Assembly (NCBI GenBank): GCA_030272585.1 | Contig: BSYQ01000006.1 | Coordinates: 2,195,001-2,259,000, forward strand | Length of the DNA stretch: 64,000 bases | Direction of reading: 5' to 3' | Source: Bryopsis sp. KO-2023 | Lineage: Eukaryota; Chlorophyta; Ulvophyceae; Bryopsidales; Bryopsidaceae | Shown here: one piece after another, positions 40,331 through 51,640 of the stretch | How positions within the stretch are numbered: the first letter of the stretch is position 1 | Layout: every line of letters starts with the position of its first letter | Program-made: the position numbers and the translations under genes | Notes under the pieces: generated by a model | What the model was told of the DNA's origin: nothing | Seen by the model: the letters and a program-made list of their open reading frames with translations, nothing else | The model's database searches: none

Positions 40331-40705
40331 ACCATTACAACTCAGAAGTGTTCAACCTCACGGATCATTGAAGCAAACACGGGCGTTGCAGTTTTTCCTT
40401 TTTTGTCTTTTCTTTTCAAAGAAAACGTGGGCTCTTTTCAGTCTTTGTGTTTGATGGTTTTCTAGCATTGGCCTCCTTTTTCTGTGGGTTGTAATTATTG
40501 ATTAATCGACTCTTGTTTTAAAGAGATTCTTTTTATTGCAATGAACATGAATTTTTGCTGGAGACAAAACTATTCCCCATTCACATGGTGGGGCTGGAGA
40601 GGTTTCCAGACAGAATACAAGACGATGTGAAAAAAAGAACTGCAACAATAGGTAAATTAAATATGTTTAAAAATACAAAAGGTAATTCGTGCCCTGCAGC
40701 ACGAA
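40331..40705. other. Intergenic, no feature seen
   Basis: AT-rich sequence between repeat R1 and the tandem repeats at 40706; nothing recognisable as coding. Confidence 0.5.
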
Positions 40706-41060
40706 TGTGGATGGAAAACACACCCACGATCCCAAAAAAACCAACCCAACACAGTTCAAAGATTAATTTTTTCGGTTTTCAAGGAAAAGGCAAACTAAAA
40801 CCGCAGATATCATAATCAAAGTTGCAACACCCAATGGTCAATGTGGAACGACAGCACACCCACCAAGAAAGTTTTTGGACTTTCGAAAAAAAAAGTGCAA
40901 AACTAAAACAGACGATATGATATTTCAAATTTGTAGCAAAAACGTGGATGGACGCGCAGTCCACCCATGATCCCTTGAATAAACCCAACGCAAGATCAGT
41001 CACCAAAATATTTTTTGGATTTTCAAGAAAAAAAATGCAAGACTAAAACTAATGGGGAGC
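40706..41060 (-). repeat. Degenerate tandem repeat, three units of about 110-140 bp
   Basis: Units run roughly 40706-40815, 40835-40940 and 40940-41060. Each has a GTGGA...ACCCA(C/T)GATCCC-like start, then a TTTTTGGA(T/C)TTTC-like segment and an A run, then GCAA(A/G)ACTAAAAC. The last unit overlaps the stop codon of the large gene at 41049, so the repeat forms its 3' end. Confidence 0.65.
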
Positions 41061-44000
41061 CATCTCGCAAGACAAACATGAAGAGAAGCTCTTCACAAAT
41101 GCTGCCTTCTTTTTATTCAATCTGGTTTTGGTCTTTGTTACTCTGGTCTTCACTGCCATCATCAAAAGTGCAAAATTGGTAGTTGGCAATGACCCCCCCG
41201 AATTTGTAGTTTCCATCCATTCACGCAGCTCCACAAAAGCCACATCACAAATCAGCTTCAGCATGTACACGATATAAATGCAAGCTGTACCAATGAAGAT
41301 GACCGACATGGCCACTCTCCCTCCTTCGCTCATTTCTGGCTGATCCACCAAATTCCCAATGATGAATGCCAAGGTGGAAATTGCCAAAGATCCCACCTCC
41401 AGAATATTAAGCTTTGATTCCACAAACGGCTGGAAATATGTTTGGATTAGAATAGAACCCATCATGATAACAAGAGCAAGATTGGTTTGGATTCCTCCCC
41501 CCAAAGTCCGCCCAAACACCACAATCGCAGCAAGCAAGGCTTTCCTGAGCAAGATCACAACTTCCCAAGCCGCCACATTCTTGTTGTATGCTTTATACAA
41601 GAAGCCATACTGTCTGACCATCTCAACCTGTTCCAGGACCTCCCTGCTCCGTGTGAGCTTGAACAGGAGCCATCCAGGGAAGCCTATCGACACCAACAGC
41701 AGGCCCGGTGCCCCAACAAAGCCGACAAGGAAGGCATGGGGTCCTCTGTAGCACCCTACGGTGGTGTCTTGGACCCAGAAGGAACCTTCCATAGGGCTGA
41801 CATGCACACAGTAGAAAATCCGAACGAGCGTCCTCGTCATGCTACAAGAGAAAACAAAGAGTAATGGAGTGCAGGAAAATGCTGATACTGTTCATCAGTC
41901 ATGTATTGCAACAGAAAAAGTGTTTTCCAGCTCAACACTCTTGTAAAAGGCTTTGAATATACTTCCAAAAGCTATGTCAGACTATCCAAAATATCCCACC
42001 TGATGTATGATGCTTGCTGCACAGCCAAGAGTGCAACACAAGACCAAAGCTTGATATCACGGAATGACTTTTTGTTCCTCACTGCATGGGCATAATGGAC
42101 CACGACAAGCACAGCCCAGACCATGAATGGCACAAGTGCAAGGAAAATGGATGTCTGGATGGATCTCGGGGGCTTGTTTTCCCCCAATGAAAATGCACAC
42201 TCCAAGGAAAAAAAACTGGTGCTGTCAGCCACTCCTGAGATGGCATCTGCACATGCATAAAAGAAACGCCAATGTTTGCTGAACAGCAAGCATTCTTCTT
42301 CTTCTTTTTCAAGTAAGCTTTTTACTGTGGAAAAAAAAATCTGAAATAATAATACTGACTGGAGACTCACCCCAGGAGGCGAACAACATCAGCATGCTTC
42401 GAGTCCAGCCCACATTGATGGCTGCAGCGGATCCAGTCACTTGGAAAAAATTCACAAGGATCTGGAAACGCAACACAACAGGGCCACGTGAATCTGCCAT
42501 TTTTCTGTCTCCAGAGTTGCTGGTTGGAACATGTGTGGCATGACTTCTCACCTTGAAAATGTCGGAGGATCTCGATTTTCTTGGTGGGGCGTTCTGGTGG
42601 GCATCCTGGTGGACAATCTCATGTGGTCTGCGTGCATCTTGATCTGGCATTTCCCCGAGGATGAAGGCAGGAAGATCAAACCCACCATGGGATCCTGATG
42701 GACGGCTTGTGGTTGCGATGTTTGATGAATCACTTAGCACTCCCTGAGAATACTTTGCAGCACTTTTAACGTAGATCAGGGACAACACTGCCAACGCTAA
42801 CATAACCACAAAAACTCCCACCCCAGCAGGTCCCCCTCCCTGACATTCTGTGCATTTGAAGCGACTCTTCCCATGCAGTGCAGTGCAGCTCCCACACAAT
42901 ACGTCGCTGTAACCCTGCCAAAAAAAATCATAAACCATGGTTTCATTTCCACGAGACCCCCAGAATCTCCTGACACAAAATTCTCACACTCGCCTGTGCA
43001 CATTGTGGATACTCCCCGGAAGAATTCAATTTGGATGCAAAAAGAATGTCTGTGCGATTTGGGTAGGTGCATGCTTCTTTCGTCAAACATGCATGGAGTT
43101 GCGATGACCGAGGCTCAGAGTGCCAGAATCCAACCAGGGGGGCTAATCTTCCTCCGGAGCATTTGGCCGTTTCCACCGGACATGGTGTGCAAACCTCATC
43201 GGACACATCGAAGCTGAAGAAATCGTCAGCACACCTGTCACACCGCAAGCCTTCCTCTCGTTTCACCTCCCCGATGACACACTCTCGGATCTTCACGGAC
43301 ATGGCCTCTGTCACAATCCTCCCCCCCATCTCCTGACGTCAACCTGATTGACAAATTGTAGTTTCCAGGCAATGCCCTCATAAAGATTCCGGTCACATTG
43401 GTAACCCCACTCATCAAGATGCCCTCGCTGATTACAGGACTGCCAAAAAGCTCCCCACCAGGTGTTGCAACTTCAACCCTCAGAGTCAAGTTATCCACAG
43501 CAATCTGCCCAAAGGAATCAAGGGGTGTGACCTTGATGGCTGGGAGCTCTTGTCCACTGGCATGATTTGGTACTGCTGAAGGGGATAGCGACAGCAATTC
43601 GAATAAAGATCCGACGGGAGCTGTTTTTCTCACATCTCCTTGCGAATCTTCACCCAATCCACAACTCTTCACTACCTCCTTCATTGCACTTGTCAAGCTC
43701 CAGCATCGATCATCACAGCAAACATTGTTCTTGAAATTCCTCAGAAAAATATCGGACCCGGAATCCTGTGCATCGTTCCCTTGAAACACTGTGTTGTGAA
43801 GTTGCACGTGATGTTTTGGAACCTCCTTGAGTTCACAATCTTGACACTTTGGCTGCCGTGTCTTTTCTTCTGAAATGTGGAGTCCACCTGGGCATGCACA
43901 GCTCAACATGAGCGATTTCAAATGTTCGATGCACCAAATGCTGGTAAGGGATCTGTTCAGAATTTCATTTAATTTGCTTGAACCATGCATCAGATGCCCG

Positions 44001-47000
44001 CACCCCACATATCCAATGGCTAAGATCCATGTCACTTGTTACCTCCTCTTTTTGCCTGGTTTCCCTGTAAGCGACAAAAGCTACATGTCCAAGGAGTAGA
44101 TATGGTGTCGGCGGCAAAGGTGGCAAAATGCATCGCAGCCCCCCCTCCGTTCTCAGTGGCAGTGTTGTTTCCAATGGTAACGTTTTCACCTTGAAAGGTT
44201 GCATCCTCAAGATACATCCCTCCACCAGACTGTGTCGCTGTGCAATTGATAAGGTAGGAATACATGAGTGCCACCTTTGAAGCAGGTAGTGCTCTTATGG
44301 CACCTCCATAGCCCACACCATCCCCGACAACCCCAACACTGTTCGAATGGAAATGGCACGATTCACACTCCAGAGTTCTCCCCCGCAGATCAACAGCACC
44401 CCCGCCTTCCAGTGCAACGTTCTCCACAAACTGAACCACTTTGAATGATGCCACCAATTTAACGTCGGCACCAAACCTAACGCTGTCAACCTTGATGAAT
44501 GAAACAGCACCCCCAAATCTGGCAACATTTCCAACAAAGGTCCCATTGCTCATGGTTATTCCGCTGTTGATGATTGTCAGTGCTCCTCCTGTGAGTGCTT
44601 CCCCCATTCCAAAATTGAAGTCCTCCAAATTCAATTTTTTCACATCCTGCACATACATGGCCCCTCCACTCGTCGCCAGGTTTTTTGAAAAATTGCAGTC
44701 TTTGAACTCCGAGGTCAAGCCCAATCCGGACATAGCCACAGCTCCACCGTTGCCACTGCTGGATTCCACTCCATTAGCACGATTACCCTTCACGTTCTTT
44801 CCAGCCTTGTTGTCAGTGAAGTTTGAGGAGTGCACCTTTAAAACCGAGTCTTTATTGCCTCTTACCCAGTTGACGCTCAGATCCTTCAGTGAAACAGGAA
44901 AAAAAAGTAAAAATGCAGAAAGGCATTTGGAAGATGACTTTCAAATGTATGCTCTAGGCAGCATTAGGGGTTTGAAGGCGCAGCTAGATGGCTTTCCAGT
45001 AAATTGATTTCCCACAGAAAAAATACAGTGTCCTGGAGAATGTGTGCAAACAAAAAATCTTTTGAGGCCACCACGACCAAACACAAAAAAAAGTTCTGAC
45101 AAGTATTGATACAAAAATGAAAACGATCTGGAAGGATCTCCATCCAAAGCAAATGAGAGAATTGTATTCCTCGGTTTGCACTATTTTTTTTTTGGAGAAG
45201 CTAATGATACTGCCACCAACCATAAGTTGGTCTTTATATATTGTTCTGAAAGCAGGATCAATTAACATTTTGTTCAACTTACCTCGCAGAACAATGCCCC
45301 ACCCTCTGAGTGGGCAACGTTCGATTCAAAGGCACAATGAGAAAGGTGAAGATTTCCTTGCTGCACGTACATGCCTCCACCGCCATCAGCTTGATTTCTT
45401 ATGAAACTCGTATCTTTGATTGTTGCATTTGGGAGGGAAGCCTGCGATTAAGATTGTCGACTTTTTAGGCGAGCCATCAAAGAGTTTTTGTGGAGCATTG
45501 CTTTCTTACAATCTCGTACTTGAATTTGAATGATGTAAATAGCTCCCCCAACATAGTTTGCGGAATTGTTTTGACACAGACTGTCCTCCATTTCCAGGTC
45601 CACACCAAGTAAACGGAGACCGCCTCCTTCTCCATTTTCCACATAGTTGTCTTTGAGCACTACTTCCTTTGCCTTGAGATGTCCCTGAACCGTAGGTGCC
45701 ACCCAACTAATGTTGTCAACTTTCCAACTTTGAAAGCATTAAACAAAAACCAACTTTTGAAAACATCAAAAAACCAAAGAAGAAAAATACGTTGCAATAT
45801 ATTTAGGGCAAAAGACAATCCACCTGTTGCTCATATCTGTGTACGTGACATACTGACACACAAAAGATAATATTACTTTCTTTGCCCCTTCGTATGCTTA
45901 CTTTTTGAAGAAGATCCGCAGATTCAATCGCGCCCCCCCCCCCGGATTGCAGCGTTTCTTGTGAAATTTGAGTTTACAATGGTTGCATTCGAGTCTGTCA
46001 AGCTCACTGCACCACCAAATCCTGTTCCAAAATTGTCCTGGAAGCGACTTTCTTCAATCAGCAACGTGCCATCCTGGAAGGTACAGAAAATTGTCACACA
46101 CGTCGCCTGGAAACTCTTTGTGTGCCTTTTCCATCATACAGAAAGGGGGAAAAAATGCAAAAATGTGTCAGTGAGTGCCTTGTAGCTAGCCAAAACACAA
46201 CAAAACATCTCAATCCAATAAAATAGGACATCCCCTCCTGTCCAGATCTAATCTCCAAACAGAGCCATAGATCCTCCATGATCTTTGCATGAGAAAGGTC
46301 ACTGTCAGTTTTGCAAAAAAATAAATGGCAAAACTGACAGTGAACTATGTGAATCTACTTTCAGCACTTGGATCATTTGAACAAATTTGGAAACTTCACA
46401 TGAATATGTAACACAACAGTGATCCAAAGTCTTGCAGCTGTATATTTTCACCGATTTCTTTTTTTTGTTTACTTGGATTCTGAACATGCACGAAACCTCG
46501 TAAAAGTAGAGTTGTCCCCTTCATCCTTTCGATGGAATTCCCAGCCCAGAAACGCCCACTGTATGAGAGCACTTTATCAGGATTTTGGACTATCTAAGAG
46601 CAACAATATTTTGGTCAGTCAGTGAACACAACCATGTTGAATCTTACATACACAAAGGCCCCGCCACCTCTTTGTGCCCGGTTTCTGGCAAAGTTGGATT
46701 CCACAATTGAGATATCAGGAACCTCCACGAGATACATTGCCCCTCCAACTGTGATTACCGATCCGTTTCCATTTTCCACAGGAGCACCCTGTGAAAAAGC
46801 AGTATAGGTCAAGTCATAGCGATGAGAAGGATCCACACAAGCTTTTCTGAGAGCACAAAGTATACGTGTCGAACGAACTTGCTGCCTTTTGTGGCAAGAA
46901 AATTGTGCTGGCAGCGACTCACCTCGGAGAGCGACAGATCCACCCCACAAGAATTCTCTCCAGAAAGGAAGATTTTGAGAGCTCCAGCCAAGAAATCTCA

Positions 47001-50000
47001 TAGCCAAGAATAGCACCTCCTCTGCGATCTGCCTCATTTCTTTGGAAAATTGATTCCTCAATGGAACACTTCAATTGCTCTCCAAACAGAGCCAATGCTC
47101 CTCCATCAGAATGGGTCGAGTTGCCAGCGGCAGAATTGCCTTCAAATATTGACCCAATAATACTCAATGTTGGGGTTTTCATGCCAGTATCCTTGCAGCC
47201 AAACGAGAGAGTGCACTGTCGGTTTTTTATGGTGTGTACGTGAATCCACTTTAAAATCTTGGATCCTTTGAAAAAAATTGAGAATTTGGCTGAGAATCCC
47301 AGCTTCACACTGTGAAGTTCACAGTGTCCTGGAGAATTGTATCTGAATCCTGGGACACTAGAGTGATCCAAGTTCTTCATCTCTACTGATTTCTTATCGT
47401 CACTGTTCTGACATTCACGAGAGCACATATGGGAGATCCTCAGAGTTCCTCCTTTGGATAAAATTCCCAGACCAGAAACAGCCAACTGCATGAGAGCACT
47501 TTATCAAACTACCTAGGAGTAACAATATGTTGCTCAGTCAATGAACCATATGTTGACTCTTACATCCACAACAAAGGCCCCGCCACCTCTTTCTGCTCGG
47601 TTTTTGGTGAAGTTGGATTCCACAATTGAGATATCAGGAACCTTCTCAAGATACATCGCCCCTCCAACTGTGATTACCGATCCGTTTCCATTTTCCACAG
47701 GAGCACCCTGTGAAACAGGCAGTACAGGCAAAGTTATAGCAATGCAAAGGATCCACAAAGCTTTTCTGAGAGCACAAAATATACGTGTCAAGTGAGCTTG
47801 ACTTTTGTGGCAAGAAAATTGTGCTGGCAATGACTCACCTCGGAGAGCGACAGATCCACCCCACAAGAATTCTCCAGGAAGGAAGATTTTGAGAGCTTCA
47901 GCCAAGAAATCCCAATGCCGAAAATAGCACCTCCATCATCATCTGCCTCATTTCTCTGGAAATTTGATTCCTCAATGGAACAGTTCAATTGTTCTCCAAA
48001 CAGAGCCAATGCTCCTCCATTAGAATAGGTCAGGTTGCCAGTGGCAGAATTGCCTCCAAATGTTGACCCAATGATTCTCAATGTTGAGTTTTCCACGCCA
48101 ACATCCTTGCAACCAAACGAGCAAGTGCACTGTCAGTTTCTCATGCTATGTATCTGAATCCACTTTTAACACTTGGATCATTTGAAAAAGATTTGGAAAC
48201 TTCAAATGAATATGTAAAAAAACAGTGATCCAAAATATTTCAGCTCTATATTTTCACCGATTTCTTTTTTCTCTTTACTTGGATTGTTCTGAGCATGCAC
48301 AAGAACTTGTAAAAGTAGAGTTATCCCCTTCATTCTGTCGATGGAATTCCCAGCCCAGAAGCACCCGACCGTATGAGAGCACTTTGTCAAGATTTTGGAT
48401 TATGTAGGAGGAAAGATATTTTGGTCAGTCAGTGAAACCAACCATATTGAATCTTACATCCACAAAGACCCCACCGCCTCTTCCTGCCCTGTTTTTGGTA
48501 AAGTTGGATTCCACAATTGAGATATCAGGAACCTCCACGAGATACATCGCCCCTCCGATTGTGAGTGTTGATTTATTTCCACCCTCCACAGTAGCACCCT
48601 GGGGAAAAAGCAGTAGAGGTCAAGATGCAGTAAAAGAGCTTACAAAACAGAAGACTTTCGAGTTTCCTGGATTGAGCAGATGCTTCAGTTTTTTGCCAGT
48701 TGTCCTATGTGCAGTGCCGGTTTCGCACCAAATATATATAGTCTCAAGAAAACACATCAGTCTCACCAAAATCTCGGCGGCTCCACTGTTGTAAGCAGCA
48801 TTTCCATCAAATAGGGAGCCTTCAATGATAGTTTTGGATACTTCCGCAGAAACAAGGGCACCACCAGCTTTCTGGCCTGTATTGCACCTCTCGCCAGGTA
48901 ACGGCTTCCAGAATGTATTCTCTGTATCCTAGTACCAAGAAATCCACAGCAAGTTTGATTGTATTTGGAAGTGCTTGCAAGCCTCAGAATCCAGAAGGGC
49001 TAAGAATAGGTCAAAATTAAGGGTCAGCAGTAGGCTCATGTACATCTTCTTGTACGAGGCCTCAAACAGGAATATCTCAACAGTATGCGACAAAACCACA
49101 AGGTCCTTCCTGCAAGAAAAGACTAGTGGTCCATTGATTGAGAAGTTGAACCCACCAGATTTTTCCCCGGTTTATGGACTGGGCATGCTACCACATTTCC
49201 CAGGAACTTCGACCTGGAAATGTTCAGTTCATTCATCCGAGCACACAACAGGGCGCCCCCTTCCACTCCGGCTCTATTCTTGGAAAATGTGACATCCTTG
49301 AAGCTGGCTGATGTTCCATTTTCAAACAAAGCGATTGCCCCTCCAAGGGGCAGAAAGCTTCCAAATGGTTCTTGCTCCACTGCATAATTGCTCTGGAATT
49401 CGGTGTCCTCCACTTTCAAAAAGGTGATATTCGGTAGAGCACTCTGGAAAAAAAACGAAAGGCTGTATGAATTTGTTACCACTAAGCAATGATCACTCCT
49501 TCATAATATTTCCTGAGAGAAATCACCAGCAGAATCTTCTTGGGTTGCTTTCAAGGAAAAGACCAGCTGTTCGTGTTGCAAATTTAAAAGGGGGGGAAAG
49601 AAAGTGAGAAAAGTGTGACCAGATATGAGTACAATTGCTATTTAGATTGAAAGAGAGAGGGAGAAACTGATACCTTGACATAAATAGCACCACCCTGGAA
49701 AGATCGATTTCGAACAAATCGACTGGCTGTGATGACAGCGCTGGTTCCATTCACTATCGAAATGCTCCCACCAATGTTCCATGCAGAATTATTTACGAAT
49801 AAAGTTTTGATAATTTCGACCTGCAATCCAGAACCCACGAAAGAAAGCCCGCCACCCGAACGCCAGCCAGAACCTACGAAAGAAACCCCGCCACCCGTAT
49901 GCCAGTTCAAATCATCCTTGTATTGCCCATGCACTCGATTTCTATGTAATGACAAATTAACCATCTTGACAGTGGAACTGATATACCCCTGGAAAGTCAA

Positions 50001-51118
50001 CCACACACAAACACACATATATGAGACGCCACCATCACCCTGTGATTACAGAATGTCAAGTACCATGGGGGTTTGGGGAAAAAAGGGACAAGATGTAATG
50101 GGCAAAAGTTGGGGAATATAAGCCACTCGAGGTGATTAGAAGCGGACCTCAGCAAAAATAGCTCCACCGTCAACAAGTGCAGAATTCTCAATGAACCAAA
50201 CATCGATAGCATCGAGATCAGAGTCATGCAAATACAATGCGCCCCCTTGCTCCATGGCCTCGTTTTGATGAAACGCCGAACCTTGGATTTTCATTAAGGA
50301 GGAATTGACAATCGACATCACGCCTCCAAATATTCCAATATTTTTTACCGCTGTTAAGTTTTTCGCCATAACATTGGATTGGAGCAAAGACATGCAAGGT
50401 GCCCCAGCAGCGTTTCTGTTTTTGGAAAAATGGAGATCTTTCACTGTGACATTTTTTGAGTTTTCGATCGTTATCAGGGCCGCTGTCGAGTTCAGGTTGC
50501 ATCCCTCAAAAGACAAGCCCCTCAGCGTGACATTGTCTGACCTGGAGCATAAATAAAAAAAGAAGAAAAAGACAACTTGATCAATTGAACACCACAGCAT
50601 CTACAGAGCAACCCAAATATCAGATCGGCCAACAATTTGTTTTGAAACTGCAACAAGGTCAGGTTTGCATAAGCTCCATAGCATGCAATAAGATCTGGTG
50701 CCCGAAAATTGTCCAGGGAGGTCAAAACTTTGATTTCTTTGCAGATGACGGCTCAAGAACCAGTTCTGCAGATGACGGCTCAAGAATCTGGTGCAAAGGA
50801 AAAGTCGCATCAAACACACAGACGAATGATATGATACCTTATGACGACAGCGCCCTCATTCCTGCTGCTGATGTAGCAGCCGATGGATGCCCCTCCACCC
50901 TCGACCGTAACGGGCTTCGAAATCTCAATAACGCCATCCAGCTGCAGCTCTGGTATGGAGAAATCCACAACTGAATCGGATGGGCAGCAGTCGAAAAATG
51001 TTTGGACATCATTGTTGAAGCGCTTGAGGGCAGACTTATCCAGTTCAAATTTATTCCCCTCGTTTCGAAGACCCTTGCATTTCGACCCTGTTTCACAAAA
51101 ACAGCACAAACCCAGCAT
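41049..51118 (-). CDS. Giant surface protein: beta-helix repeats, Cys-rich stalk, multi-pass TRP-like membrane domain
   Basis: About 20 exons on the minus strand. Well-supported ones, with matching phases: 51118-50838, 50541-50148, 49988-49674, 49443-49195, 48928-48767, 48598-48458, 48105-47839, 47707-47564, then 47191-46923, 46788-46648, 46073-45902, 45441-45283 and 44883-44043. The extracellular part is a right-handed beta-helix of S-x-F-x-x-N...GGA repeats (as in polymorphic outer-membrane/pectin-lyase-like proteins). A Cys-rich region follows (CDRCADDFF, CTPCPVETAKCSGG, CGSCTALHG), a TM segment, then a multi-pass domain with RQYGFLYKAYNKN and TYFQPFVESKLNILE. Two G tracts and one dinucleotide break the frame, so the gene may be decayed, misassembled or variable. 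Several junctions (about 45.7, 44.0 and 43.9 kb) are unresolved. The 5' end may lie further right. Confidence 0.8.
43321..43327 (-). other. G7 tract one base out of frame in the giant gene
   Basis: Upstream (NYNLSIRLTSGDGG) and downstream (RIVTEAMSVKIRECVIG) frames are both coding but in different registers. They join in one frame if the run is six G. No intron fits the gap. Confidence 0.7.
45933..45943 (-). other. G11 tract one base out of frame in the giant gene
   Basis: The exon 46073-45902 reads into a TGA just after the tract with 11 G. With 10 G it continues GGGAIESADLLQK to a perfect GTAAGC donor and the exon becomes a multiple of three. The tract encodes the Gly run of the beta-helix repeat. 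Confidence 0.75.
46300..48600 (-). repeat. Tandemly duplicated exon pair with introns (two full units, one partial)
   Basis: Unit B has exons 48105-47839 and 47707-47564; unit A has 47191-46923 and 46788-46648. A third copy of the second exon is 48598-48458, with its downstream intron. Introns are similar too (TTTCACCGATTTCTTTTTT near 46450 and 48260), so the duplication was of genomic DNA. In unit A a GAGA in place of GA makes the first exon 269 bases instead of 267 and shifts the frame. Confidence 0.85.
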
Positions 51119-51640
51119 ATCGACGAGTTTTTAAAAAGATCATACAAACTTGGGAGTGCATAAAAAAAGGGGTAGAAACGGAAACAACGGCCAACTCTTA
51201 AATGGCCAACTCTTTTGGGCGGCCCCCTTGAAAAAAAATGGCCCGACAAGGTTCATCTCTCTAGCTACGCCTAGGGGAGTGGCGGGGCAGACGCTGCATA
51301 GATCCGCCCGCACAGCCTCTGGAAACCATGGAGGTGCTTGATGAATCCAGCCCCCGCCCCAACTGACAAAGGAAACTTGCCCGAGTTTGGCTGCGCATGA
51401 TATGGTCCCAAAAAGGAAGCGAAGAACAATACTGCAAAGATCATTGCCCCACGGACATTACGCGACCTTGCTTTGAGGCGGTAGAAAATCGAACGACCTA
51501 CCAGACCTCGGTGTTCTTTTCAGCCCTTGTCTATCATCGTCCAGGTACGTTGGACGATCTTGCCTTCGTTAACAAGAACGTCCTTCGTCTTGTCCATTCC
51601 GTGACAAGAAATAACAGAGAAGAAAGAAATTGAATTTGGG
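51119..51640 (+). repeat. Dispersed repeat R2, copy 1, upstream of the giant gene
   Basis: The segment about 51395-51560 is similar to the reverse complement of 61660-61830. Shared features are AAAAAGGAAGCGAAGAACAA, TACTGCAA and a TCGTCCAGGTACGTT block. In both copies the same frame reads GSEEQYCK-x-H, so it may derive from a coding sequence. No complete gene is visible. Confidence 0.6.

Noticed and set aside
42988..42994. GC-AG intron in the giant gene after CAQ
   Set aside because: A canonical GTGAGA donor six bases further on also keeps the frame, so the unusual donor is not required.
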